Positions 34,584 through 43,494 are shown, counted from the stretch's first letter. The stretch is DNA of 64,000 nt from Olsenella sp. An290 (GCF_002159535.1 NZ_NFIU01000004.1:1-64000); one strand, 5' to 3'. The notes: generated by a model from the letters alone, not told the origin. Numbers and translations: made by a program.

Positions 34584-34958
34584 GTCGAGGTAGGAGGACG
34601 TCACGCGGCCGAGGTCGCGCCAGACGCCCACGGTGGTGCAGGTGTCGCGCTGGGGGCAGAGCTCGTCGCTCCTGCAGTCGAGGCAGCTCACGGGCGCGAG
34701 CGACCCCTCCGCGGCGCGCAGGAGCTCGCCCAAGGTGTAGTCCTCCGGCCTGCGCGTGAGCTGGTAGCCGCCGCCCTTGCCGCGCTGGCTGCGCACGTAG
34801 CCGGCCTTGTGCATGAGCGAGATGACCTGCTCCAGGTACTTGCGCGAGATCCCCTGTCGGCGCGAGACGTCGCCAAGCGAGACCCAGCCCTCGTGGCTCG
34901 CGAGGTCCGCCATCGCGCGCAGCGCGTACATCCCCTTGGTCGAGAACATCCCAGCCAT
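34518..34958 (-). CDS. Rrf2 family iron-sulfur-type regulator at the 3' end of the suf operon
   Basis: The 146-aa winged-helix regulator starts at ATG 34958, preceded on the minus strand by GGGGAGGTGACGAG. An open frame upstream crosses a repeat and is not coding. DNA-binding region: MFSTKGMYALRAMADLA, then VSLGDVSRRQGISRKYLEQVISLMHKAGYVRSQRGKGGGYQL. Four cysteines lie in SCLDCRSDELCPQRDTC (C92, C95, C101, C107), suggesting an Fe-S or metal site as in IscR/RsrR/SufR-like proteins. Position after sufU suggests feedback on Fe-S assembly. A repeat unit separates it from sufU. Confidence 0.88.
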   Translation of the reverse strand: MAGMFSTKGMYALRAMADLASHEGWVSLGDVSRRQGISRKYLEQVISLMHKAGYVRSQRGKGGGYQLTRRPEDYTLGELLRAAEGSLAPVSCLDCRSDELCPQRDTCTTVGVWRDLGRVTSSYLDSKTLADLVRPDDAGPCTAKPI

Positions 34959-34972
34959 CTCGTCACCTCCCC

Positions 34973-34999
34973 GTGCAAAGGGGACAGGCACTTTTGCAC
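34973..34999. repeat. Family-4 repeat unit between rrf2 and sufU
   Basis: The unit begins GTGCAAAGGGGACAGGCAC and ends TTTGCAC. It is 27 nt with GTGCAAA/TTTGCAC ends, and differs from the units at 51736 and 54838 at one base. It is a single copy here and a facing pair at the other two loci. Confidence 0.75.
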
Positions 35000-35009
35000 G
35001 CCGCACGCA

Positions 35010-35444
35010 TCACTGCCGGGCCTCGAGCATCTCGTCGAGCGTGCGCCAGGCGAGCTCGGCGCACTTCACGCGCGCCGGCATGTGCGCGATGTCGCGCAGA
35101 AGCACGCCGTCCTCCAGCGCCTCGAGCGCGGCCTCGTCGGTCTCCTCGCCGCGCACCATGCGCATGAACAGGGCGCAGAGCTCGCGCGCCTCCTCGGGCG
35201 TCTTGTCGATCATGAGGTCGCTCATGATGTCGGCGCTCGCCTGCGAGATGGCGCAGCCGTGTCCGGTGAACGCCGCCTCCTCGATGGTGCCGTCGTCGGC
35301 GAAGCGCACCGAGAACGTGAGCTCGTCGCCGCAGGAGGGGTTCACGCCCTCGTGGCTGCAGTCGGCGTCCTCCATCTGGTACTTGTAGTCGGGGTGCGAG
35401 ACGTGGTCCATGAAGGCCGCGTTGTAGAGGTCAGTCACTGCCAT
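35010..35444 (-). CDS. sufU: Fe-S cluster assembly protein SufU
   Basis: IscU-like protein that accepts sulfur from SufS through zinc ligand exchange in Gram-positives. The product is 144 aa. Conserved ligands are C38 and D40 (PSCGDEL), C64 (GHGCAIS) and C128 (VKCAEL). An Arg/Lys-rich insert typical of SufU lies between them. The start overlaps the sufS 3' end by 14 nt, so the two are translationally coupled. Fifth gene of sufCBDSU. Confidence 0.94.
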   Translation of the reverse strand: MAVTDLYNAAFMDHVSHPDYKYQMEDADCSHEGVNPSCGDELTFSVRFADDGTIEEAAFTGHGCAISQASADIMSDLMIDKTPEEARELCALFMRMVRGEETDEAALEALEDGVLLRDIAHMPARVKCAELAWRTLDEMLEARQ

Positions 35445-36666
35445 GGAAGATCCCCCAGACCTGGCTCAGGCCGTCGACGAGGCGGTCCACGTCGGCGGCG
35501 TCGTTGTAGAACGCGAGGCTCGCGCGGCAGCACGCGAGGTTCTCCACGCCGAGCCACGCGAGCAGCGGCTGCGCGCAGTGGTGGCCTGCGCGGATGCACA
35601 CGCCGGAGGCGTCGAGGATGCTCGCCACGTCGTGCGGGTGGACGCCGCGCACGTTGAAGCTGATGACGCCGTGGTGACGGGCGGGGTCGGCGCTGCCGAT
35701 AAGATCGACGAAGTCCAGATCCGCCAGGCGCTCGAACGCATAGGCCACGAGTGCCGCCTCGCGCTCGGCCACGGCGTCCATGCCCACGGTCTCGGTGAGG
35801 TAGGCGAGCGCGGTGCCGGTGGCGTAGATGCCGGCGGCGTCCTGCGTGCCGGCCTCGAACTTCTCGGGCACGGGCGCCCACGTGGCGTCCTGCTCGCGCA
35901 CGGAGTCGATCATCTCGCCGCCGGTGAGCATCGGCGGCATCTGGTCGAGAAGGTCGTGGCGCCCCCAGAGCACGCCCACGCCCATCGGGCCGAGCGCCTT
36001 GTGGCCGGAGAACGCGAGGAAGTCCGCACCCAGCTCGTCCACGTTGACGCGCAGATGGGGCACGGACTGCGCGGCGTCCACGACCATGATGGCGCCCACG
36101 GCGTGTGCGGCGTCCGCCAGCTTGCGAACGGGCAGCTCGCAGCCCATGACGTTGGAGACGTGCGCGCAGGAGACGATCTTGGTGCGCGGCCCGATCTTCT
36201 CGGCGATCTCTGCGTCCGTGAGCGTGCCGTCGGACTCGGGGTAGAGGTAGACGAGACGCGCGCCGGCGGCGCGGCAGGCCTCCTGCCAGGGAATCAGGTT
36301 GGAGTGGTGCTCCATGATCGTGATGGCCACCTCGTCGCCGGGGCCCAGGACGCAGGGCGAGAAGGACTTGGCCACGAGGTTCAGGCTCTCGCTCGTGTTG
36401 CGCGTGAAGACCACATCGCGCGCGTCGGGCGCGCCGATGAGGGCGGCGACCTGCGCGCGGACGTCAGCGATGGCCGCGGTGGCCGCCACGGAGAGGCTGT
36501 AGAGGCCGCGCAGCGGGTTGGCGTTCATGGTCTCGTAGAAGCGGCGCTGGGCGTCGAGCGCGCAGGCCGGGCGCTGCGCGGTGGCCGCGCTGTCGAGAAA
36601 CGCGATCTCGGGGTGGGCGGCCAGCAGCGGGAAGTCCGCGCGATACGGGTTCTGACGGATGTCCAT
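35431..36666 (-). CDS. sufS: Cysteine desulfurase SufS
   Basis: PLP enzyme of 411 aa that releases sulfur from cysteine for cluster assembly. PLP Lys is in FLAFSGHKALGPMG (K223). The substrate His region is EHHSNLIPW (H120/121). The catalytic Cys is in RAGHHCAQPLL (C364). These assign it to the SufS/CsdA group of class II desulfurases. It starts 3 nt after the sufD stop on the minus strand and overlaps sufU. Confidence 0.95.
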   Translation of the reverse strand: MDIRQNPYRADFPLLAAHPEIAFLDSAATAQRPACALDAQRRFYETMNANPLRGLYSLSVAATAAIADVRAQVAALIGAPDARDVVFTRNTSESLNLVAKSFSPCVLGPGDEVAITIMEHHSNLIPWQEACRAAGARLVYLYPESDGTLTDAEIAEKIGPRTKIVSCAHVSNVMGCELPVRKLADAAHAVGAIMVVDAAQSVPHLRVNVDELGADFLAFSGHKALGPMGVGVLWGRHDLLDQMPPMLTGGEMIDSVREQDATWAPVPEKFEAGTQDAAGIYATGTALAYLTETVGMDAVAEREAALVAYAFERLADLDFVDLIGSADPARHHGVISFNVRGVHPHDVASILDASGVCIRAGHHCAQPLLAWLGVENLACCRASLAFYNDAADVDRLVDGLSQVWGIFHGSD

Positions 36667-36669
36667 CGC

Positions 36670-37731
36670 CTACGCCTCCTCGTCGAGCAGGGTGCCGGCG
36701 CCCGCCTCCACGACGGCGCGGGCCTCGTCGCAAGGGGCGTGCATGAGGGCGTCCTCATAGAGGGCGCGCACGAAGAGTCGCTCGGCGTCTGCGCGGGAGA
36801 GGCCGCGGTCGGCGAGGTAGGCCAGCTGCTCGGGGCTCACGGAGCCGATTGTGGCGCCATGGTTGCCGGCGACGTCGTCCTCGTCGCAGAGGATCGTGGG
36901 CAGCGTCTTGTTGACCACGTCATCGCCCAGCACGAGCACGGTCTCTGCCTCGTTGCCCTGCGCGCCCTTGGCGCCGTGGATAAGGTCGATCGTGGTGCGC
37001 AGGTCCTTGCGCGCGGCGTCCTCGAGCACGCCGTTGTAGGAGAGCTCGGAGCGCGTCCTGCGGCCGTGCTGGCGCACGATCTCGTTGATGTCCAGGACCT
37101 CCGTGCCGCCGGCGTGGTAGCGGCAGCCCAGATCCACACGGGCGTGGTCGCCGGCGAGGTCGCAGGCAAAGCCCAGCGCGACGGTCCCGCCGCCGAGCAG
37201 GTACTGGCGCACGTCCACGCGGGCGTCGCGAGCCGCGGAGATGCCCACGCTCTCGAGGTGCTGCTGGCCCGCGCCCACGCCCACGTACTCGTGCAGGTGG
37301 ACGCGCGCGCCGGCCTCGGCGATGATGCGCACGAGGGACGCGGACGTGCCGGCCTCGCCGTCCTTCTCGCCTGCGTCCGCGGCCACGACGATGGTGGCCT
37401 CGGCGCCCGCGCGGACCAGGACGCCGGTGTCGGCGACGTCGCCCGAGCCCACGGCAACCACGATCGGCTCCTCGCGCTTCTCGCCGCGCGGGACCTCCAC
37501 GTAGCGCGCGTCCTTCGCCTGGGACTCCACCCAGTCGGTGACCTCGCGGCCCATCCCGCACTCCACGCCCTCGAAGAGGCGCGGCAGCGAGAAGTACACG
37601 TCGCCCTTGCGGCCGCGCGCGGGCACCGTGAGCGTGATGTCGTTCGTGCGCAGGCGGTTCCACGTCTGCGCGGGGGCAACGTTGACGCGCTCGAGGGTGA
37701 GCTCGGGCGCCAGGTCCTTCTCGGCCATCAT
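36670..37731 (-). CDS. sufD: Fe-S cluster assembly scaffold SufD
   Basis: Beta-helix scaffold subunit of the SufBCD complex. The product is 353 aa starting MMAEKDLAPELTLERVNVAPAQTWNRL at 37731. The open frame continues upstream, antisense-like and out of frame with sufB, so it is discarded. Conserved parts include VHLHEYVGVGAGQQHLESVGI, GCRYHAGGTEVLDINEIVRQHG, LSYNGVLEDAARKDLRTTIDLIHGAKGAQGNEAETVLVLGDDVVNKTLPTI, DVAGNHGATIGSVSPEQLAYLADRGLS and AERLFVRAL. The start overlaps the sufB stop by 4 nt. Confidence 0.92.
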   Translation of the reverse strand: MMAEKDLAPELTLERVNVAPAQTWNRLRTNDITLTVPARGRKGDVYFSLPRLFEGVECGMGREVTDWVESQAKDARYVEVPRGEKREEPIVVAVGSGDVADTGVLVRAGAEATIVVAADAGEKDGEAGTSASLVRIIAEAGARVHLHEYVGVGAGQQHLESVGISAARDARVDVRQYLLGGGTVALGFACDLAGDHARVDLGCRYHAGGTEVLDINEIVRQHGRRTRSELSYNGVLEDAARKDLRTTIDLIHGAKGAQGNEAETVLVLGDDVVNKTLPTILCDEDDVAGNHGATIGSVSPEQLAYLADRGLSRADAERLFVRALYEDALMHAPCDEARAVVEAGAGTLLDEEA

Positions 37732-39149
37732 CCGATCGCCCCTTCCATCTCGAGCTTGATGAGGTTGTTCATCTCCACGGCGTACTCCATCGGGAGCTCC
37801 TTGGAGACGGGGTTGGCAAAGCCATTGACCACGAGCGTGCGCGCCTCGGCCTCGGAGCAGCCGCGGCTCATGAGGTAGAGCACCGTGTCGTCCGAGATGC
37901 GGCCGATCGTGGCCTCGTGACCTACCTGCGCGGTGGCGTTGCGCACGTCCATCGCGGGGATCGTGTCGGAGCGGGAGATGTCGTCGAGCATGAGGCTCTG
38001 GCAGCTCACGCTGCAGCGTGCGCGGTCCGCGTGCCGGCCGATCACCACGGAGCTGCGGAACGTGTTCACGCCGCCGTCCTTGGAGATGGACTTCGTGCTC
38101 ACGGACGCCGTGGTGTCCGCGCCGTTCATGATCACCTTGCAGCCGGTGTCCAGGTCCTGAGTGGCGCCGGCGAACGTGATGCCGGTGAACTCGCAGGTGC
38201 CGCGGTCGCCCGCCATGATCGTGGTGGGGTAGAGGTAGCTCACGTGGCTGCCAAAGCTGCCGGAGACCCACTCCATCTTGGCGTCGGCACCGATGGTGGC
38301 GCGCTTGGTGTTGAGGTTGTACATGTTCTTGGACCAGTTCTCGATCGTGGAGTAGCGCAGGCGCGCGCCGTCCTTCACGAAGAGCTCCACAGCACCGGCG
38401 TGGAGGTTGGCCTCGTAGTACTTGGGTGCGGAGCAGCCCTCGATGAAGTGCAGGTCGGCGCCCGGCTCCACGATGATGAGCGTGTGCTCAAACTGGCCCG
38501 CGCCGGCGGCGTTGAGGCGGAAGTAGCTCTGCAGCGGGTAGGGCAGCGTCACGCCGGCGGGCACGTAGACGAAGGAGCCGCCGCTCCATACGGCGTAGTG
38601 CAGCGCCGCGAACTTGTGGTCGGTGGGCGGAATCAGCGTGCCAAAGTACTCGTGCACCACCGGCTCCCACTGGGGGTCGTGGAGGGCGTCCTCGATCGTG
38701 GTGTAGATGACGCCCTGCTCGGCCACCTCCTCGCGCATGTTGTGGTAGACGATCTCCGAGTCGTACTGGGCGCCCACGCCGGCGAGGCTCTCGCGCTCGG
38801 CCTCGGGGATGCCCAGGCGCTCGAAGGTGTCCTTGATGTCTGCGGGCACGTCGTCCCAGCTCTTGGCCTGCTTGGTCTTGGGCGAGACGTACGTGGAGAT
38901 GTGGTCCAGGTCCAGGCCTTCGATGCTCGGGCCCCAGTTGGGCGCCATCTCGCGCGCGTGGTAGAGGTCGAGTGCGCGCAGGCGCATCTCGAGCATCCAC
39001 TCCGGCTCGTCCTTCTTGGCGGAGATCGCGCGGACGATCTCGGGCGTCAGGCCGTCGTCGTAGCGCTCGTAGCCCTCCTCCGACTTGGTGAAGTCGTAGA
39101 GGGAGCGATCGACGTCGGCGACCTGCGTGCGCTTGCGCTCGTCGCTCAC
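37728..39149 (-). CDS. sufB: Fe-S cluster assembly scaffold SufB
   Basis: Core scaffold of SufBCD, 473 aa from a GTG at 39149 that overlaps the sufC stop (GTGA). Conserved blocks: FEYG-type start region YDFTKSEEGYERYDDGLTPEIVRAIS, then FERLGIPEAERESLAGVGAQYDSEIVYHN, AVWSGGSFVYVPAGVTLPYPLQSYFRLN, FIEGCSAPKYYEANLHAGAVELFV, STIENWSKNMYNLNTKRA, GCKVIMNGADTTASVSTKSISKDGG and HEATIGRISDDTVLYLMSRG. These are near-universal in SufB. Confidence 0.95.
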   Translation of the reverse strand: MSDERKRTQVADVDRSLYDFTKSEEGYERYDDGLTPEIVRAISAKKDEPEWMLEMRLRALDLYHAREMAPNWGPSIEGLDLDHISTYVSPKTKQAKSWDDVPADIKDTFERLGIPEAERESLAGVGAQYDSEIVYHNMREEVAEQGVIYTTIEDALHDPQWEPVVHEYFGTLIPPTDHKFAALHYAVWSGGSFVYVPAGVTLPYPLQSYFRLNAAGAGQFEHTLIIVEPGADLHFIEGCSAPKYYEANLHAGAVELFVKDGARLRYSTIENWSKNMYNLNTKRATIGADAKMEWVSGSFGSHVSYLYPTTIMAGDRGTCEFTGITFAGATQDLDTGCKVIMNGADTTASVSTKSISKDGGVNTFRSSVVIGRHADRARCSVSCQSLMLDDISRSDTIPAMDVRNATAQVGHEATIGRISDDTVLYLMSRGCSEAEARTLVVNGFANPVSKELPMEYAVEMNNLIKLEMEGAIG

Positions 39150-39931
39150 TCGGCATCACCGACCATGGGACAGCCGCCGCAGTCCTCGCACTTCTCGAAG
39201 CGCTCGAAGCCGTTCCTGTCGATGTCGGCGATGAGCTCCGCCGGGCCCTCGGCCACCATGCGGCCGTGGACCATGACGTGGGTGCGGTCGACCTCGAGGC
39301 GCTCGAGGATGCGCGTGTTGTGCGTGATCACGATCAGCGCGCCGCCCACCTGCTCGCGATAGGCCTGGATGCCACGGGAGACGATGCCCAGGGCGTCCAC
39401 GTCCAGGCCCGAGTCGGTCTCGTCGAGGATGGCCAGCTTGGGCTGGAGCAGCAGCAGCTGCAGCATCTCGATCTTCTTCTTCTCGCCGCCGGAGAAGCCC
39501 ACGTTGAGCTCGCGCATGAGGAAGCCCTGGTCGAGCTCCAGCTGGTCGGCGATGGCGCCCACGCGCTCGCGGAACTTGCGCGCGGTGGTCTTGAGCTCCG
39601 GGCGCATCTGGCAGATCGAGCGCAGGAAGCTGTAGAGCGGCACGCCGGGCACCTCGACGGGCGCCTGGTAGGAGAGGAAGATGCCGGCAAGCGAGCGCTT
39701 GTCGGCCGAGAGCTCGGTGACGTCGGCGCCGTCGAACTCGATGCTGCCGGAGGTCACGCGGTAGGCGGGGTCGCCCATGATGACGTGGCCGAGCGTGGAC
39801 TTGCCGGCGCCGTTGGGGCCCATGAGGACGTGGCACTCGCCGGCGCCCACGGCCAGGTCGACGCCGTGCAGGATGGGCTTGTCCTCGGTTCCCGCCGAGA
39901 GGTTGCTCACGGTGAGCAGCTGGGTGGCCAT
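39146..39931 (-). CDS. sufC: Fe-S cluster assembly ATPase SufC
   Basis: ABC-type ATPase that drives SufB/SufD. The product is 261 aa. Walker A GPNGAGKST at 38-46, signature VGFSGGEKKKIEML at 144-157, Walker B LAILDETDSGLDVDAL at 166-181. The SGGEKKK form and the DETDSGLD Walker B are specific to SufC. It is first gene of the minus-strand operon sufC-B-D-S-U-rrf2. The start at 39931 follows AGAAAGGCAGACC on the minus strand. Its upstream region is the divergent gap to the BASS transporter. Confidence 0.95.
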   Translation of the reverse strand: MATQLLTVSNLSAGTEDKPILHGVDLAVGAGECHVLMGPNGAGKSTLGHVIMGDPAYRVTSGSIEFDGADVTELSADKRSLAGIFLSYQAPVEVPGVPLYSFLRSICQMRPELKTTARKFRERVGAIADQLELDQGFLMRELNVGFSGGEKKKIEMLQLLLLQPKLAILDETDSGLDVDALGIVSRGIQAYREQVGGALIVITHNTRILERLEVDRTHVMVHGRMVAEGPAELIADIDRNGFERFEKCEDCGGCPMVGDAE

Positions 39932-40184
39932 GGTGGTCTGCCTTTCTCCTCGCGGGCCCGCGGGCGCCGCGTCTTTTTTGCCTAATTCATAGTAATGAGT
40001 GGGGAATTAAAGGCAAGGCCTCAGCCGAGAAAAACGTGGCTTCGCAACAATTCCTACTAGCTTGGGGGCATTTCAGGCGGCCCGCGGGCGCGCCCCTTTG
40101 CGGCCGCGTTACGGCTGCGGGACGCCCCACGGCCGAGAAGTACCATGTGCGCGGGCGCTCGACGCAAGGGAGGTGGTTCTCGGG

Positions 40185-41156
40185 ATGGACGCGTGGAAGC
40201 GGCTCGGCGGCTTCATCGGGAGCCACATGGCGTTCGTCTCGCCTGTATGCGTGGCGCTCGGCGTGCTGTTTCCGCAGGTCGACGTCATCCTCCACCCGTT
40301 CGTGACGCCCTTCTTCGCGTTCATGACGTTCCAGAGCGCGCTCTCCAACACCTTTGGCAACCTCGCGCGGACGGCGCGCCACCCGGCGCCGATGCTCGTC
40401 TCTCTGGTGCTGGCCACGGTCGCCATGCCCGTCGTGGCGTGCGCGCTCGCAACGGCGCTCTTTGGCTCCGACCCCAACCTCGTGTGCGGCATCGTGCTCG
40501 AGTACTGCGTGCCCGTGGCGGTGGTCGCCGCCATGTGGACCAACATGCTCGGCGGCGACCCGGCGCTCTCGCTCGCCACGATCCTCGTCTCCACGGTTGC
40601 CGCGCCCGTCACGATCCCGCTCACCCTGCATGTCCTTCTCGGCCAGACGGTCGAGGTCGACGCGGCGCGGATGATGGGGGAGATGGCGGTCTCGATCGCG
40701 CTGCCGGCGCTTGTGGGCACGGCGGCGAACGACCTCTCGCGCGGGTGGGCGGCGCGCGAGCTCTCTCCGGCCATCGCCCCGGCTGCCAAGATCGCGCTCG
40801 TGCTGGTGATCCTGAGCAACTCCACCGGCGTGGCGCCCTACGTGCGCCACCTCACGCCGACGCTCGTCGCGGTGGCGATCTTCATTGCCGCGTTCGCGTC
40901 GTGCGGCTACGCGCTCGGGCTTCTCGCCGCGCGAGCGCTGCGCTGCCCGGACGACCAGACGGCCTCGATGACCTTCCTCGTGGGGATGCGCAACATCTCG
41001 GCCGGCGCCGTGATCGCGGGGGAGTACTTCCCCGGCGAAGTGATGTTCCCCGTGGTCATAGGGACGCTCTTCCAGCAGGTGCTCGCCTCGCTCTTTGGCA
41101 GCCTGCTGCGGCGGCTGCGGCGCGCCGGGCGCGCGGGGGACGGGCACGGGGCCTAG
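40185..41156 (+). CDS. Bile acid:sodium symporter (BASS) family transporter
   Basis: The 323-aa membrane protein starts at ATG 40185 (MDAWKRLGGF), preceded by AAGGGAGGTGG. The frame is open to 40062 without gene character. Nine to ten hydrophobic helices are visible. BASS signatures are PFFAFMTFQSALSNTFGNL, CGIVLEYCVPVAVVAAMWTNMLGGDPALSLATILVSTVAAP, ALPALVGTAANDL and the C-terminal TASMTFLVGMRNISAGAVIAGEYFP. Substrates in the family range from bile acids to pantoate and pyruvate; none can be assigned here. It is divergent from sufC. Confidence 0.85.
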   Translation: MDAWKRLGGFIGSHMAFVSPVCVALGVLFPQVDVILHPFVTPFFAFMTFQSALSNTFGNLARTARHPAPMLVSLVLATVAMPVVACALATALFGSDPNLVCGIVLEYCVPVAVVAAMWTNMLGGDPALSLATILVSTVAAPVTIPLTLHVLLGQTVEVDAARMMGEMAVSIALPALVGTAANDLSRGWAARELSPAIAPAAKIALVLVILSNSTGVAPYVRHLTPTLVAVAIFIAAFASCGYALGLLAARALRCPDDQTASMTFLVGMRNISAGAVIAGEYFPGEVMFPVVIGTLFQQVLASLFGSLLRRLRRAGRAGDGHGA

Positions 41157-41251
41157 TGGTGGCGGTACATCCGCGGGCGCGGCTTGCCGTCGTCGAGGAT
41201 GACCGCGAGTCCGGCGATGACGACCAGCGCGATGAAGATGAGCTTCTTCAT
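41153..41251 (-). CDS. Small single-helix membrane protein
   Basis: The 32-aa reading frame starts at ATG 41251 after a strong GAGGGAGGTCACC on the minus strand. A Lys-Lys start and one hydrophobic helix (residues 4-18, LIFIALVVIAGLAVI) are followed by a charged tail DDGKPRPRMYRHH. It overlaps the BASS gene end by 4 nt in opposite orientation. The good ribosome site is the main support. Function unknown; a longer open frame upstream (to 41398) is unlikely to be used. Confidence 0.55.
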   Translation of the reverse strand: MKKLIFIALVVIAGLAVILDDGKPRPRMYRHH

Positions 41252-41398
41252 GGTGACCTCCCTCGTGGTTGCTGGGTCAATCCTCGCAGGGGCGCGCCCG
41301 CGGAGCCATCGACGCGCCTTACTGCCGGCTTTCACTTTCGTAAGGTTGAGGCGCGGCGGGTGCGGGATTCGTTGCCTCACCCCCTCCTCATCGCTCAT

Positions 41399-41529
41399 CG
41401 AGTGTACGAGTTAGCCGATTTTCTCGTGAATATATGAGCATATGGACATGTATTATCTGCTGAAACATACGTACCGATGACGATTCTTGCTCGTGGTTGG
41501 CGGGTAACTCGTACACTCGGCGAAAGCGT
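41399..41529. repeat. 15-bp inverted repeat in the gap before gatC
   Basis: CGAGTGTACGAGTTA (41399-41413) and its perfect complement (41515-41529) flank 101 nt of AT-richer DNA. That DNA contains ATTTTCTCG at 41419. It occupies the 420-nt gap (41252-41671). Further on, GGCGAGAAGG (about 41568) repeats the window's word style. I see no gene in the gap. Confidence 0.7.
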
Positions 41530-41639
41530 GGGGCAAGGCGGCGGGTGAGAAGGGCCACGGGGCGAGAAGGGCCGCGACGCCCTGTTTCGGAGGGGATACG
41601 GCCGACCCGCCGCGCGGGTGCTCCGTCCGCGCCCTGTCG

Positions 41640-41645
41640 TAGAAT
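41640..41645 (+). promoter_or_regulatory. -10 of the gatCAB operon
   Basis: TAGAAT lies 27 nt before the gatC start. It matches the -10 before the C_GCAxxG_C_C gene. Confidence 0.4.
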
Positions 41646-41671
41646 GGGGCGCAGCCAAGATAGGAGGACCC

Positions 41672-41989
41672 ATGCCCCTTACCAGAGAAGACGTCGCGGG
41701 CATCGCGGACTACGCGCGGATCGCGCTCACGCCCGAGGAGCTCGACGAGATGACCGCGTACATGAACGATGCCATCGACCTGCTCGAGCCCATCCGTCAG
41801 TACGACCTCGAGGGCGTCGAGCCCACGTTCCACCCCATCGGCGACCTCTCCAACGTGATGGCCGACGACGTGCCGGACACCGAGGTGCGCCACCTGAGCG
41901 TGGACGTGGCGCTCAGGAACGCCGGCGCGTCCCGCGACCGCAGCTTCCGCGTGCCGTCCATCCTCGGCGACCAGGGGGGTGACCGCTGA
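41672..41989 (+). CDS. gatC: Asp-tRNA(Asn)/Glu-tRNA(Gln) amidotransferase subunit GatC
   Basis: Small subunit (105 aa) of GatCAB, which amidates Glu-tRNA(Gln) or Asp-tRNA(Asn). It starts at ATG 41672 after AGGAGGACCC. REDVAGIADYARIALTPEELDEMTAYMNDAIDLLEPIRQYDLEGVEPTFHPIG is the family pattern. Its stop overlaps the gatA start by 1 nt. Confidence 0.95.
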   Translation: MPLTREDVAGIADYARIALTPEELDEMTAYMNDAIDLLEPIRQYDLEGVEPTFHPIGDLSNVMADDVPDTEVRHLSVDVALRNAGASRDRSFRVPSILGDQGGDR

Positions 41990-43494
41990 TGGCCAACTTC
42001 GACCAGCTCTCCGCGCGTGAGATCGCGGCGGGCGTCGCAAACGGCGACTTCACCGCGACCGAGGTGGCCCGGGCGGCGCTTGACGCCGTGGAGGCCCGCG
42101 ACGGCGAGGTCAAGGCGTTCCTGCAGGTCTCCGCTGACCTCGCGCTCGCGGCGGCCGAGAAGACCGACAAGGCCCGCGCGGCGGGCGAGAAGCTCGGTCC
42201 TCTCGCCGGCGTTCCCGTTGCCTTCAAGGACAACATGCACCTCGTGGGCACCCGCACCACCTGTGCCTCCAAGATGCTCGCCAACTACGAGTCCACGTTC
42301 ACGGCCACCTGCGTCCAGCGCATGCTCGACGCCGGCGCCACGCCCGTGGGCAAGACCAACATGGACGAGTTCGCCTTTGGCAGCTCCACCGAGTCCTCGG
42401 CCTTCCACCCCACGGCCAACCCCTGGGACACCGCGCGCGTCCCGGGCGGCTCCTCGGGCGGCTCCGCTGCGGCCGTCGCCGCCGGCGAGGTCACGGTCTC
42501 CCTGGGCTCGGACACCGGCGGCTCCATCCGTCAGCCGGCCTCGCTCTGCGGCGTCGTGGGCCTCAAGCCCACCTACGGCGCGGTCAGCCGCTATGGCGTC
42601 GTGGCCTTTGGCTCCTCGCTCGACCAGGTGGGCCCCTTCGGCCGCCGCGTCGAGGACGTGGCCCTGGCCATGAACGCGCTCACCGCCGGTGGTCGCGATC
42701 CGTGGGACTCTACGAGCCAGCCGGTCGCCACCGATTTTCTCGCCCACCTGGACGACCCCATCGAGGGGCGCCGCGTGGGCATCGTGCCCGCCCTCATGGA
42801 GGCCGCCGGCCTCACGCAGGAGGTCTGCGACGCCGTCACCGCTGCCGGCCAGGCCCTCGCCGACCAGGGCGCCGAGCTCGTGGAGGTGGACCTTCCCAAC
42901 ATCGCCTCCGCCATCGCGGCCTACTACGTGATCGCGCCGTGCGAGGCCTTCTCCAACCTCGCGCGCTTCGACGGCGTACGCTACGGCTACCAGGAGCCCG
43001 GCCAGGCCACGCTTGCCGAGCAGACCTCGCTCTCCCGTGCGCACGGCTTTGGCGAGGAGGCCAAGCGCCGCCAGATGCTGGGCGCCTACCTCCTCTCCAG
43101 CGGCACCTACGACAAGTACTACTACCCGGCGCAGCAGGTCCGCACCCTCATCACGGCCGACTACGCCCGCGCCTACGAGCAGTGCGACGTCATCCTCATG
43201 CCGGCCGCGCCGCGCACGGCGTTCAAGTTCGGCGAGCTCAGCGACCCCACGCAGATGTACGCCTCCGACCTGTTCACGATCTCCAACAACATCGTCGGCA
43301 ACGGCGGCGTCTCCGTGCCGCTGGGCCTGGGCGCGCAGAGCGGCCTGCCCGTCTCCGCGCAGCTCCAGGGCCCGGCCTTCGCCGACGCCACGCTGCTCAC
43401 GTTTGCGCGCGCGATCGAGCGGTCCTTCTCGCCGTCCGACTCCGGGGCCCCCGTCGCGCCCGCGTTTGCCGGGAAGGGGGGTGAGCTCGCATGA
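41989..43494 (+). CDS. gatA: Glu-tRNA(Gln) amidotransferase subunit GatA
   Basis: Amidase-signature subunit that releases ammonia from glutamine (501 aa). The Ser-cisSer-Lys triad is visible: Lys in PVAFKDNMHL (about 79), cis-Ser and nucleophile in GGSSGGSAAAVAAGEVTVSLGSDTGGSIRQPASLCG (about 150-185). GLKPTYGAVSRYGVVAFGSSLDQVGPFGR confirms GatA. Coupled to gatC by a 1-nt overlap and to gatB by 4 nt. Confidence 0.96.
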   Translation: MANFDQLSAREIAAGVANGDFTATEVARAALDAVEARDGEVKAFLQVSADLALAAAEKTDKARAAGEKLGPLAGVPVAFKDNMHLVGTRTTCASKMLANYESTFTATCVQRMLDAGATPVGKTNMDEFAFGSSTESSAFHPTANPWDTARVPGGSSGGSAAAVAAGEVTVSLGSDTGGSIRQPASLCGVVGLKPTYGAVSRYGVVAFGSSLDQVGPFGRRVEDVALAMNALTAGGRDPWDSTSQPVATDFLAHLDDPIEGRRVGIVPALMEAAGLTQEVCDAVTAAGQALADQGAELVEVDLPNIASAIAAYYVIAPCEAFSNLARFDGVRYGYQEPGQATLAEQTSLSRAHGFGEEAKRRQMLGAYLLSSGTYDKYYYPAQQVRTLITADYARAYEQCDVILMPAAPRTAFKFGELSDPTQMYASDLFTISNNIVGNGGVSVPLGLGAQSGLPVSAQLQGPAFADATLLTFARAIERSFSPSDSGAPVAPAFAGKGGELA

